Below, one piece after another: positions 43,352 to 51,124 of a stretch of 64,000 nt of DNA. Numbering within the stretch: the first letter of the stretch is position 1; each line of letters opens with the position of its first letter. Source of the DNA: an uncultured Clostridia bacterium (lineage in GTDB: Bacteria > Bacillota > Clostridia > Christensenellales > CAG-917); NCBI GenBank assembly GCA_934277615.1, contig CAKQUV010000004.1:42659-106658 (forward strand), read 5' to 3'. The notes beneath the pieces were generated by a model. The model was not told the origin of the DNA. It did not search any database and saw only the letters and a program-made list of their open reading frames with translations. The translations under genes and the position numbers were made by a program.

Positions 43352-43869
43352 TCGTACACTCCTTTCCCCTCACTATCTATCGCCACCACACAAGGAAAAT
43401 CATCTACCTCAAACTCATAAACAGCTTCCGTTCCCAAGTCTTCGTACGCAAGCACTTTTGCGCTCTTTATACATTGAGCGTACAGCGCGCCTGCGCCGCC
43501 TATGCTTGCAAGATACACGCCGCCGTTTCTGACGATTGCGTCGTAAACCTCTTTGCTTCTATCTCCTTTGCCTATAGTTGCAAGCACGCCTTCGTCGTAA
43601 AGCGTAGGGGCAAATGCGTCCATTCTCATAGACGTCGTAGGACCTGCCGAAACAATCTTCCCGTCCTTTCTGCACGGACCGACGTAGTATATCGCCTGAC
43701 CTTTCAAATCCACAGGCAAAGCGTCGCCGTTTTTTACGCATTCGAACAGTCGTTTGTGCGCCGCATCCCTGCCTGTCAGAATGGTGCCGCTGAGGTAAAC
43801 TCTATCCCCTGCCGCAAGTTTTTTTATATCGTCTTTGTCAAATGGCACTTTCAATCTATACTCGTTCAT
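43345..43869 (-). CDS. fumB: Fumarate hydratase class I, beta (C-terminal) subunit
   Basis: Small subunit of the oxygen-sensitive iron-sulfur fumarase, 174 residues. Conserved: LAAGDRVYLSGTILTGRDAAHKR-type start (quoted by its ends LAAGDRVYL and GRDAAHKR), IYYVGPC, AGPTTSMRMD and GGAGALYAQ. GAGGTGG precedes the ATG at 43869, 7 bp after the alpha subunit stop. The related L-tartrate dehydratase cannot be excluded from sequence alone, but malic enzyme next door supports fumarate/malate. Confidence 0.93.
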   Translation of the reverse strand: MNEYRLKVPFDKDDIKKLAAGDRVYLSGTILTGRDAAHKRLFECVKNGDALPVDLKGQAIYYVGPCRKDGKIVSAGPTTSMRMDAFAPTLYDEGVLATIGKGDRSKEVYDAIVRNGGVYLASIGGAGALYAQCIKSAKVLAYEDLGTEAVYEFEVDDFPCVVAIDSEGKGVYEN

Positions 43870-43876
43870 ATCCACC

Positions 43877-44713
43877 TCACAGCACCGCTTTTGCAATGCG
43901 CATTGCGTTGCATTGTATGTTGACGGCAACGGGCAAAGCGGCGATATGCGTCGGATATTTTCCTATATGCACCGCAAATGCGGTAGTGTCGCCGCCAAAA
44001 CCTTGCGCGCCTATGCCGAGAGCGTTGATTTTTTCAAGCACTTCTTTTTCCATATCCGCAAGCGTTTTGTCCTCGCTATGCTTGCCAACTTCACGCAAAA
44101 GTTGCGCTTTTGCCACTTCCATTGCTTTTTCCGCAGTTCCTCCGATGCCAACACCCACGATAATCGGCGGACACGGATTTGCGCCTGCCTCTTTCACAGC
44201 GCGCACAATGCATTCTTTCACGACTTCCACGCCTTGTGATGGTTTGAGCATAAACAGCCTTGACATATTTTCACTGCCAAAGCCCTTGGGCAAAAAGGTG
44301 ATTTCCATGTTTTCGCCTTCCACAAGCTCGATATGCACGATTGCGGGAGTGTTGTCTTTTGTATTCGCTCTGCTAATGGGGTCTAGCACGCTCGCGCGGT
44401 ATCCGTTTTGCGCATACCCTCTTCTCACGCCCTCGTCTATTGCGTCCGTAAGCAAACCGCCCTCTATATGCACGTCCTGACCGAGTTTGACAAAAAACAC
44501 CGCCATGCCCGTATCCTGGCACACGGGCAATCCGTTCCGCTCGGCGACTTCCGCATTTTTGACAAGCATATCCAGCGCGAATTTCGCGTTTTGGTTGCTT
44601 TCGCTCTCCGCGGATTTTTTGAGCATACAAAGGCACGTTCCGTCAATACGGCTGCACGCGCTCGTGAGATTTTGCACTTCTTGCACTATTTGCGAAAAAA
44701 GAATTGTTTTCAT
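43877..44713 (-). CDS. fumA: Fumarate hydratase class I, alpha (N-terminal, Fe-S) subunit
   Basis: Catalytic, [4Fe-4S]-carrying subunit, 278 residues. The cluster cysteines appear in LPVCQDTGMAVFF, ANPCPPIIVGVGIGG and VNIQCNAMRIA. It interconverts fumarate and malate together with the beta subunit. The ATG at 44713 (MKTILFSQ) has no Shine-Dalgarno; a consensus promoter ends 6 nt before it, so the mRNA is probably leaderless. A 16-codon upstream extension of the frame includes that promoter and is rejected. Confidence 0.94.
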   Translation of the reverse strand: MKTILFSQIVQEVQNLTSACSRIDGTCLCMLKKSAESESNQNAKFALDMLVKNAEVAERNGLPVCQDTGMAVFFVKLGQDVHIEGGLLTDAIDEGVRRGYAQNGYRASVLDPISRANTKDNTPAIVHIELVEGENMEITFLPKGFGSENMSRLFMLKPSQGVEVVKECIVRAVKEAGANPCPPIIVGVGIGGTAEKAMEVAKAQLLREVGKHSEDKTLADMEKEVLEKINALGIGAQGFGGDTTAFAVHIGKYPTHIAALPVAVNIQCNAMRIAKAVL

Positions 44714-44719
44714 ACCCAG

Positions 44720-44748
44720 ATTATATCCAAAAATCCATCCAAATTCAA
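44720..44748 (-). promoter_or_regulatory. Promoter of fumAB (leaderless)
   Basis: TTGAAT (44743-44748), 17-bp spacer, TATAAT (44720-44725) on the minus strand; only 6 nt (44714-44719) separate it from the ATG. Confidence 0.8.
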
Positions 44749-44822
44749 GACATTCTCGCATATTGCCTTGCGCAGATTTGCGCTATGGTGTAAACTATTG
44801 CCATAAACTCTTGGAGAACACT

Positions 44823-45992
44823 ATGAACTATTCCGAAGAATCTTTGAAAAAACATTTTGAGTGGCAAGGCAAGATTGAAGTCGTATCCCGTGCAAAAGTG
44901 CAAAACAAGCAAGACTTGGCTCTTGCCTACACCCCGGGAGTTGCCGCTCCCTGTCTTGCAATCAAAGAAAACAAGGATTTGAGCTATTCGCTCACGCGCA
45001 GATGGAACACCGTTGCCGTAATCACGGACGGCTCCGCCATTTTGGGACTGGGCAACATCGGCGCAGAGGCAGGCATGCCCGTCATGGAAGGCAAATGCGT
45101 TCTCTTCAAAGAATTTGCGGATATAGACGCAATTCCAATTTGTCTAAAGACTCAAAACGTGGACGAAATCGTATCCACAATCTACAATATATCGTCAAGT
45201 TTCGGCGGTATCAATCTCGAGGACATCTCCGCCCCTCGCTGCTTTGAAGTAGAACGCCGTCTTAAGGAAATTTGCGACATCCCGGTCTTTCACGACGACC
45301 AACACGGCACGGCAATAGTTTTAGCCGCTGCGCTCAAAAACGCACTTAAAGTAGTCAAAAAAGATATATCAACTGCCCGTTTGGTTATCAATGGCGCGGG
45401 CAGCGCAGGTATTGCCATTGCCGAATTTTTGCTCTTGCTTGGCGCAAAAGACCTCATCGTGTGCGACAAAGCAGGCGTAATCGAGGATGCAGACACGTTC
45501 AATCCTGCGCAACGCTCCCTCGCGCTCCGCGCCAATCCGAGAGGCATAAAAGGCACGCTTGCCGACGCCCTCAACGGCGCAGACGCAGTTATCGGCGTAA
45601 GCGCAAAAGGCGCAATTTCACAAGACATGGTACACTCTATGGCAACCGATTCAATCGTCTTTGCAATGGCAAATCCATCTCCCGAAATCATGCCGGATGA
45701 AGCCCTTGCCGCAGGCGCACGCATCGTTGCGACAGGCAGAAGCGACTTCCAAAACCAAATCAACAACGTCCTCGCTTTCCCCGGCATTTTCCGCGGAGCA
45801 CTCGACGCACGCGCTTCCGACATCAACGTCGAAATGCAAATTGCAGCCTATGAAGTTCTTGCAAACCTCATTGAAAGCCCCGACGAAACCCACATCATCC
45901 CCGAACCTTTTGACAAGCGCGTCGTACCGTCAATCGCAGCCGCCGTCAAACAAGCGGCAATACAAACCGGCGTTGCCAAGATAAAAGAATAG
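44823..45992 (+). CDS. Malic enzyme (NAD(P)-dependent, short bacterial form)
   Basis: Oxidatively decarboxylates malate to pyruvate and CO2. The 389-residue protein has the malic N-terminal domain (LALAYTPGVAAPCLAI, TDGSAILGLGNIG, PVMEGK) and the NAD-binding half with the Rossmann motif INGAGSAGIAIAE and FHDDQHGTA. The ATG at 44823 has TTGGAG; a much longer open frame upstream is antisense to fumA and is rejected. It is divergent from fumAB, so malate production and use are side by side. Confidence 0.95.
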   Translation: MNYSEESLKKHFEWQGKIEVVSRAKVQNKQDLALAYTPGVAAPCLAIKENKDLSYSLTRRWNTVAVITDGSAILGLGNIGAEAGMPVMEGKCVLFKEFADIDAIPICLKTQNVDEIVSTIYNISSSFGGINLEDISAPRCFEVERRLKEICDIPVFHDDQHGTAIVLAAALKNALKVVKKDISTARLVINGAGSAGIAIAEFLLLLGAKDLIVCDKAGVIEDADTFNPAQRSLALRANPRGIKGTLADALNGADAVIGVSAKGAISQDMVHSMATDSIVFAMANPSPEIMPDEALAAGARIVATGRSDFQNQINNVLAFPGIFRGALDARASDINVEMQIAAYEVLANLIESPDETHIIPEPFDKRVVPSIAAAVKQAAIQTGVAKIKE

Positions 45993-46024
45993 TAACGGAT
46001 ACAACCGATATTTGCATTTTTGCG

Positions 46025-46085
46025 TTTGCAAAGCAGATTGATTCAGCCGTCATTCGCATTTTGCCTTTGCAAAGCAGATTGATTC
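46025..46085. repeat. 20-bp direct repeat
   Basis: TTTGCAAAGCAGATTGATTC occurs at 46025-46044 and again at 46066-46085, behind the malic enzyme stop. Confidence 0.6.
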
Positions 46086-46112
46086 CGACCAACTGAAATC
46101 ACCATTTCAAAA

Positions 46113-46136
46113 ATGCTCGAAAACGAGCGTTTTTTG
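46113..46136 (+). terminator. Terminator of the malic enzyme gene
   Basis: GCTCG-AAAA-CGAGC followed by T6. It overlaps the most upstream candidate start of the next frame, which argues that translation of the transporter begins later. Confidence 0.7.
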
Positions 46137-46157
46137 CTTGTTTTTGACATAAATTTT

Positions 46158-47405
46158 ATGCAAAAATCATACGTTTTTCGTGTGAAAAAAGCATTCAAAA
46201 CAGCAGCGTTATATATAGGCACGGCAATAGGCGCAGGCTTTTCCTCGGGCAGAGAGATTGCCCTGTTTTTCGGCGACTCCTCTCCCCTCAACGTCGCGAT
46301 TTCCTCCGTCTTTATGTCTTTGCTTTGCGCACTCTTTCTTATCGCAGGCAAAAATCATCTCATGCCAAAAGGCAAAATCGTCAATCTCGGAATATTTACG
46401 GCGGCAAGCATATCGCTATGCTCAATGCTTGCAGGCGGCGATTACATAATGTCCTCGCTGACGGGAATCCCTCTTGCTTTCGGACTTGTAATGACAATTC
46501 TCGGCGGCATAATCGTAGTCCTCGGCATAGAGAAAATTCGCCTGTTAAACGCCGTACTCGTGCCAATGATAGTCCTTTCGATTTCGCTTATTTTCGCCAA
46601 ACTCCCAACCCCGTCTTACACACTCCCGTTTGCGATTTTCAAGCCTATTTTGTACAGCGGACTAGACGTCCTTTTGGGCGGCGTAATCATATCCGAAGAG
46701 GGTGAAAACTTGTCCTACAAAGAGATTTTTCTCTCTTGTCTTTTGATATGCGGTTTTATGTTCGGAATGCTCTATATGCTCCAAACGGTGGTTTTATCCG
46801 ACGTAAACAACAGTTTAATGCCCGTTTTGGCGATTTCCGAGCAATTACACCTAAAACCCGTCTGCGGCGTTTTGATTGCTGCTGCTATTTTCTCCACACT
46901 TGTGTCTTCGCTCAAAATCGTCAGCGACAGAGTGCAAAAAGCGATGTCCTGCACAAAAAAACTCGCCAAGTTTTCCGACGACAAACACAGATACGCAATC
47001 GTGTTTTTGTGCCTTGTCCTCGCCTACCCTTTGAGTTTCTTCGGCTTTGACAACATAGTTGACAACCTCTATCCGTTCAACAGCGTATGCGGTGTTATCC
47101 TCACAGCGCTGACAATTGTCAAGTTGATTATCTTCATAATCAAAACCATAAAAGAAAAGCACGCCGGGAAGCGTGCCGATAAAAGTCTTGAATTAAACCG
47201 CATTGCCGCGGAACGCGTCACTCGTGATGATGACAGCAGTCATCATCACAGTCGCAGCCGTCGTGGCAATGGCAATCGTCGTCGCAGTCGTGGTCGTGGC
47301 AGTCACAGTTTTCGTCATCACAACAGCAGTCGTCGTCACTATCAAAATCGTCGCACTCGCAATCTTCATCGTCGCAATCATGGCGATGCTCTTGCGTACC
47401 GTTGA
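46158..47405 (+). CDS. YkvI-like membrane transporter (APC-superfamily type)
   Basis: Integral membrane protein with about ten helices; KAFKTAALYIGTAIGAGFSSG matches the broken first helix of the YkvI group, quoted by KAFKTAALY and GAGFSSGREI. Substrate unknown. The start is uncertain: ATG 46158 without ribosome binding site, or GTG 46182, which begins at the family's usual MKKAF; a TTGACA word at 46144 could be its -35. The last membrane helix ends near 47150. The final ~60 codons (47218-47405) are an Arg/Ser/His-rich stretch that is the exact antisense of another gene's Asp/Cys/His tail; the natural end is thus doubtful. Confidence 0.8.
   Translation: MQKSYVFRVKKAFKTAALYIGTAIGAGFSSGREIALFFGDSSPLNVAISSVFMSLLCALFLIAGKNHLMPKGKIVNLGIFTAASISLCSMLAGGDYIMSSLTGIPLAFGLVMTILGGIIVVLGIEKIRLLNAVLVPMIVLSISLIFAKLPTPSYTLPFAIFKPILYSGLDVLLGGVIISEEGENLSYKEIFLSCLLICGFMFGMLYMLQTVVLSDVNNSLMPVLAISEQLHLKPVCGVLIAAAIFSTLVSSLKIVSDRVQKAMSCTKKLAKFSDDKHRYAIVFLCLVLAYPLSFFGFDNIVDNLYPFNSVCGVILTALTIVKLIIFIIKTIKEKHAGKRADKSLELNRIAAERVTRDDDSSHHHSRSRRGNGNRRRSRGRGSHSFRHHNSSRRHYQNRRTRNLHRRNHGDALAYR
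47151..47176 (-). terminator. Terminator of the TPR-operon, inside the 3' end of the transporter gene
   Basis: GCACGC-TTCCCG-GCGTGC with TTTTCTTT following on the minus strand. Confidence 0.7.
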
Positions 47406-47907
47406 AATAGTCCTCGAAAGGCGATTTGCGGCTGTCCTCATCCACTTCGTCAAGTCCTTTGAGATAGCGATAAAGCGGATCGTCCGAGAAATCTTGCTTT
47501 AAGTCGAAATCACCGCCCAGTTCCTCAACGGCGTTGCGAAGTTCCATATATTCGTTGTAATTTGGCTCATAATTTTCGCAGAAAGTCTTGAGCACTTCAA
47601 CACCCTGCTCGTCGCCGTACGCGCCGATAAGCCTTGCAAAAAGCGCAACATCCTCCCCCTTATAAAGGTAACTCACAAGCCCCATAAAAATCGCTTTATT
47701 GCCCTTGTACTCAGAAAGCACTTCCATGAGCATTTTGCCCGTTTCGCCCTCGAGAGTATAAATTTTGCTTATCATATCGTCCAAAATCGGCTCGCAATCT
47801 TCCATAAGATACTCGTACGCTTCCAATCTTTGAGGATATGGTTTGTCCTCGTCGAGCATCACGTCAAGCATTTCAAGCATTTCTTTTTTTGTCTTATTGT
47901 CGTCCAT
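47218..47907 (-). CDS. Helical protein with an Asp/Cys/His-rich C-terminal tail
   Basis: A 229-residue protein. The first ~170 residues are helical and acidic, reminiscent of HEAT-like or armadillo-like repeats (RLEAYEYLMEDCEPILDDMI, GDEQGVEVLKTFCENYE). From about residue 170 the chain becomes almost only Asp, Cys, His and Glu (for example DDDCCCDDENCDCHDHDCDD, ending CCHHHE), a composition suited to binding many metal ions. The start at 47907 (MDDNKTKK) uses GGAG inside the end of the TPR gene, overlapping it by 14 bp. Third gene of an operon with a membrane protein and a TPR protein. No family recognised; metal binding is inferred from composition. Confidence 0.75.
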   Translation of the reverse strand: MDDNKTKKEMLEMLDVMLDEDKPYPQRLEAYEYLMEDCEPILDDMISKIYTLEGETGKMLMEVLSEYKGNKAIFMGLVSYLYKGEDVALFARLIGAYGDEQGVEVLKTFCENYEPNYNEYMELRNAVEELGGDFDLKQDFSDDPLYRYLKGLDEVDEDSRKSPFEDYFNGTQEHRHDCDDEDCECDDFDSDDDCCCDDENCDCHDHDCDDDCHCHDGCDCDDDCCHHHE

Positions 47908-49615
47908 CTTCATCTCCGAAAACAATTTTGTAGTATCTATCAAACGTTGCGGCGTTAAGGCTGTATCTCTCAATAGTAATCACACGCATATTGAGCGGAT
48001 CGTCCTCTTCGTACACTTTTGCGAGCAACACGCCCACAAGCGTGCGCATACTCTTCATAGTGGATATTTTAGCGTATCTAGGCTCGGTATACTTTGCTTT
48101 TCCGTCCTCAACGCACACGATTTTATTGATAATGTCGGTGAGTTTCGCAAGGTAAACGTTGGGCTCCTCGTCCGTGAACACGATATCGGATATACAATAG
48201 CTCACGGCGTTACTCAGCACGTTCGGCATCTTGTAATTGAAATATGCGTTGGGCAGCACCATCCTTACGCTCTTGAACCTGTCCTGCGCCACCACGTCAA
48301 AGTTGAAAAAGAACTTGTCGGTTTTCTCGTGAACAAGGCAGAAAAGCAATCTCGACATAAGCTCGAATGACAAATCCACGCTTATAAGCTGTCGCCTTAT
48401 AAACTCGTCCACCCACTCGCAGTCCACAAGCGCGAGCTTATCGAGAATAAGGAATTTGAGGTTTTCGTTATCGTCCGAAAACGCCCACTCGATGAGTTTT
48501 TTGATTTGCATAGCGTCATCGTCCTTGATGTCGAGCACGGTAAACAGGTCATCGGGCGAAAGTTTGAGCACGGCGTCAAGTACCTTATATCTTCTCACCC
48601 TCTCGACGTATGGCAAATTCATGGAATACTGCACTTTTTCGGGCTCTGTCTTGTAAAGTTCGAGGAAATAATCGGCAGGCGAATACTCTCCGAAAATATT
48701 GCGCACTTTCACCATAACCTTGCGCGCCTCGTCCTTCTGTCCGAGATTGTAAAGCCCTTGCGATAGCCAAATCATCGTGTTGGGCTGCAAATCCAGACTT
48801 TCCAACACTCGCCTTGTGTATTTCACCACTTCCGCATGCATATCCATATTGACAAGCAAAGGCAAAATCATGAGGATATCTTCCATGTTCTTGTAGTCTT
48901 TTTGCAAAATCTCGTCGAGCACCTCATACGCCTCTTGAACCTTTTCTTCCATAAGATAAGCGGTTGCAAGCGTGCATTTGACAGAAAGGCTGTCGCCGTT
49001 TTCGGCAAGCATCTTTTGCGCGTTTGCGATGACGCTGTCGAGGTCGTTTTTCATCATGAGGCACACCAAAACAATATGATTTGCGGCGTTTTTGGACTTT
49101 GAACGAGCGTCAACCTCGTCCATAAGTTCTATTGCCTCGTCAAATTTGCGAGCACGCACAAGTTCGTACGCGCGCTCGATAAGCATCTCGTAATAATCCT
49201 CGCCTTTGGGGTATACGACGTGGAAACCGCCCTCGCTTCCGTTTGTCGCGCGTTCGTCGCCTTCGGGCAACTGTATATCGTATGCGTCGGCGATATCTTG
49301 AAGGTAGTATTCGGCAACTTCGGGCTGATTTAAGTCCATAAAATTCATTGCCAACTGATAAAAAATGCGATCTCTAATCTCCTTGTCGGGATGTTGGGAC
49401 AAGGTTTTATATAGAGTCGCATTTGAAATATCCCATACGCCGAGCGAGGAATAAACGGTGGCAAGCGCAAGCGACGCTTCGTAGAAGCGGTCGTCAACGT
49501 TCAATGCCTTGTGTAGATTGACAATGCTTTTTTCGCTGTCGCCCTTTGAAAAAGCGTCGTCTGCAAGGTTGAAATAATCCTCTTTTGAAAGATTAAAACC
49601 TATGATTTGCGCCAT
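47894..49615 (-). CDS. TPR-repeat protein
   Basis: A 573-residue, presumably cytoplasmic protein without signal peptide. The N-terminal 330 residues hold TPR-like helical pairs (YFNLADDAFSKGDSEKSIVN, LAMNFMDLNQPEVAEYYLQD, CTLATAYLMEEKVQEAYEVL, LSQGLYNLGQKDEARKVMVK). The C-terminal half is helical without clear repeats. Likely an adaptor for the membrane protein encoded just upstream, whose stop shares a base with its start, and for the metal-rich-tail protein downstream. No specific function is recognisable. Confidence 0.8.
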   Translation of the reverse strand: MAQIIGFNLSKEDYFNLADDAFSKGDSEKSIVNLHKALNVDDRFYEASLALATVYSSLGVWDISNATLYKTLSQHPDKEIRDRIFYQLAMNFMDLNQPEVAEYYLQDIADAYDIQLPEGDERATNGSEGGFHVVYPKGEDYYEMLIERAYELVRARKFDEAIELMDEVDARSKSKNAANHIVLVCLMMKNDLDSVIANAQKMLAENGDSLSVKCTLATAYLMEEKVQEAYEVLDEILQKDYKNMEDILMILPLLVNMDMHAEVVKYTRRVLESLDLQPNTMIWLSQGLYNLGQKDEARKVMVKVRNIFGEYSPADYFLELYKTEPEKVQYSMNLPYVERVRRYKVLDAVLKLSPDDLFTVLDIKDDDAMQIKKLIEWAFSDDNENLKFLILDKLALVDCEWVDEFIRRQLISVDLSFELMSRLLFCLVHEKTDKFFFNFDVVAQDRFKSVRMVLPNAYFNYKMPNVLSNAVSYCISDIVFTDEEPNVYLAKLTDIINKIVCVEDGKAKYTEPRYAKISTMKSMRTLVGVLLAKVYEEDDPLNMRVITIERYSLNAATFDRYYKIVFGDEDGRQ

Positions 49616-50766
49616 TATTTTTTCTTTTTCTTCTTTGGATTCTGATAGGGTTTTGCAGGTTGATTTTTCTTCTTTTGACCTGCGTTTTGACCGTTTTGGG
49701 CTTTTTGTGCGCCGTTTGCATACGGATTTTGCTTTGCGGCTTTGCGTTGCTCGTATTTTTCAGTCTTGTCTTGATCCGCCTTTCTGTTGTGGCACTTCAC
49801 CATGCCCCTGTCTGCAAGAGCAATCCAGCAAAGCGACATAAACGTGCATCCGACAAGCGACATTGCGATGCAGATGACGATACCGAGCGTTTTGTTGACT
49901 GCAAGAAGTGCGAGCGGAGCAGCGGAAAGCACGCCGGTAACGAGCGTAAATACGGCGTTGTTTGCGATGATAACGAGCGCGTTCTTAAAGCATTGCCCGA
50001 ATGAAAGATTGTATGAAGTGAAAAGCCCCATCATCACCATCGGGATTGCAAGGAGCGGAATGCCAAACACCCAACTGAACACAACCGCGCAATATGCGCC
50101 TGCGCCTGCCGTGCCGAGAGTTTGTTGCTCGAGAAGGTACAAAAGAGCCTCGACCATACCGAGCCCCACGACCGTCATAAACAAGCCTGCAATAAAGAAC
50201 TTCCACCAATATTTGGCAAAACCGTACCAATATTGTCTTGAGAAGTTTTTGTAATAATTTTGATAATAACTGCGTTTTGCGCAATAGAACAAGCCGGAAA
50301 GCCCGAGCGAGCCGAAGAGCAAGCACGCCGCATACATAGCAAATACGGGCATCTTCACGTTGCGGTAAAGGCTTGCGATATTTTTTGCAAGCACGTCGCC
50401 GCCGCCCGGGAAGCCGACGCCGATATCGCCCATAAAGTTGCTGCTTCCGCCCACGTTTACGATGTTGGTTTCAAAATAGCCTGCAAACCAAGCAAAAATC
50501 ACGATAAACGGAATCGCGAAAATCAAGAAGTACAGTGTGGATCTGAAAAGCAAGGAGAATTCTCCGCGCATAACTGCCGCCGCCCTTCCGAAAAAGGTGT
50601 CGGGATATTCTTTTGTGGGGCGAGCCTCGGCAAGCCCTGCAACTACTATTTTTTGAGGTTCTTCGGGTTCGGTTTTCACCGTTGCGTCCGTAAACAGTTT
50701 CCCGAGCCAAAGCTTGGTTTGTTTCTCGGGACGCGCATACGCCGAATTTGTGGTGTTGTTTGCCAT
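49615..50766 (-). CDS. Polytopic membrane protein with a basic, low-complexity C terminus
   Basis: A 383-residue protein. After about 75 cytoplasmic residues come a first helix (FLIFAIPFIVIFAWFAGYF), an external Gly-rich loop (NVGGSSNFMGDIGVGFPGGG) and four to five more helices to about residue 310. The last 65 residues are Lys/Gln/Asn-rich and end in six lysines. The arrangement resembles DUF624/YesL-like small membrane proteins, but I am not sure of any family. The start at 50766 has GGGAG at 7 nt and a near-consensus promoter. First gene of the three-gene operon. Confidence 0.75.
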   Translation of the reverse strand: MANNTTNSAYARPEKQTKLWLGKLFTDATVKTEPEEPQKIVVAGLAEARPTKEYPDTFFGRAAAVMRGEFSLLFRSTLYFLIFAIPFIVIFAWFAGYFETNIVNVGGSSNFMGDIGVGFPGGGDVLAKNIASLYRNVKMPVFAMYAACLLFGSLGLSGLFYCAKRSYYQNYYKNFSRQYWYGFAKYWWKFFIAGLFMTVVGLGMVEALLYLLEQQTLGTAGAGAYCAVVFSWVFGIPLLAIPMVMMGLFTSYNLSFGQCFKNALVIIANNAVFTLVTGVLSAAPLALLAVNKTLGIVICIAMSLVGCTFMSLCWIALADRGMVKCHNRKADQDKTEKYEQRKAAKQNPYANGAQKAQNGQNAGQKKKNQPAKPYQNPKKKKKK

Positions 50767-50797
50767 TGTCAAACTCCCTTAAAGCATAGATATAATG

Positions 50798-50826
50798 ATT
50801 ATACATTATTATATCTAAAATATCAA
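50798..50826 (-). promoter_or_regulatory. Promoter of the membrane protein-TPR operon
   Basis: TTGATA (50821-50826), 17-bp spacer, TATAAT (50798-50803) on the minus strand. Confidence 0.75.
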
Positions 50827-50990
50827 ATGAAAAGCAAAAATTGTTTTCTTGCCGCCGGTTAGACAACTTTTTATCCGATTCACCCAAATTGTCTTTTTGC
50901 AAAACACTTAAAAACGACGCCGCGACGTCCATAATAATTAACAATTTACGCATATCGGATTTCCCACGTTTTTTAAAAAATATTTTTTTT

Positions 50991-51007
50991 TGTCGAAATC
51001 TGTCGAA
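50991..51007 (+). promoter_or_regulatory. Two tandem Spo0A-box-like sites upstream of asd-dapA
   Basis: TGTCGAA at 50991-50997 and again at 51001-51007, exactly 10 bp apart, the first within TTTTTGTCGAAAT. TGTCGAA is the core of the Spo0A box in spore formers. They lie in the 358-bp intergenic region, about 120 bp before asd. Confidence 0.45.
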
Positions 51008-51047
51008 TGCCGCAATGAAAAGAACGAATTTTTTGCGGTTTTCATAT

Positions 51048-51117
51048 TATGTACAAAGTCTATAAAAACGTTAAATCCCCGTGGTCGACGTTAAATTTTG
51101 TACATAAGGGACTTTGG
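51048..51117 (+). promoter_or_regulatory. Repeat-rich leader of asd-dapA
   Basis: TATGTACAAA (51048-51057) is inverted as TTTGTACATA (51097-51106); between them ACGTTAAAT occurs twice (51068-51076, 51088-51096). CAAAGTC (51054-51060) can also pair with GACTTTG (51110-51116) just before the GGAGG site. This could be an operator or a leader structure controlling translation. It is not a recognisable lysine riboswitch. Confidence 0.4.
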
Positions 51118-51124
51118 AGGCTAT

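Noticed and set aside
44487..44822. N-terminal extension of the malic enzyme frame
   Set aside because: It is antisense to fumA, and the ATG at 44823 has its own Shine-Dalgarno and matches family starts.
51048..51117. Possible lysine riboswitch before asd-dapA
   Set aside because: The leader is too short and lacks the conserved L-box segments; only simple repeats are present.
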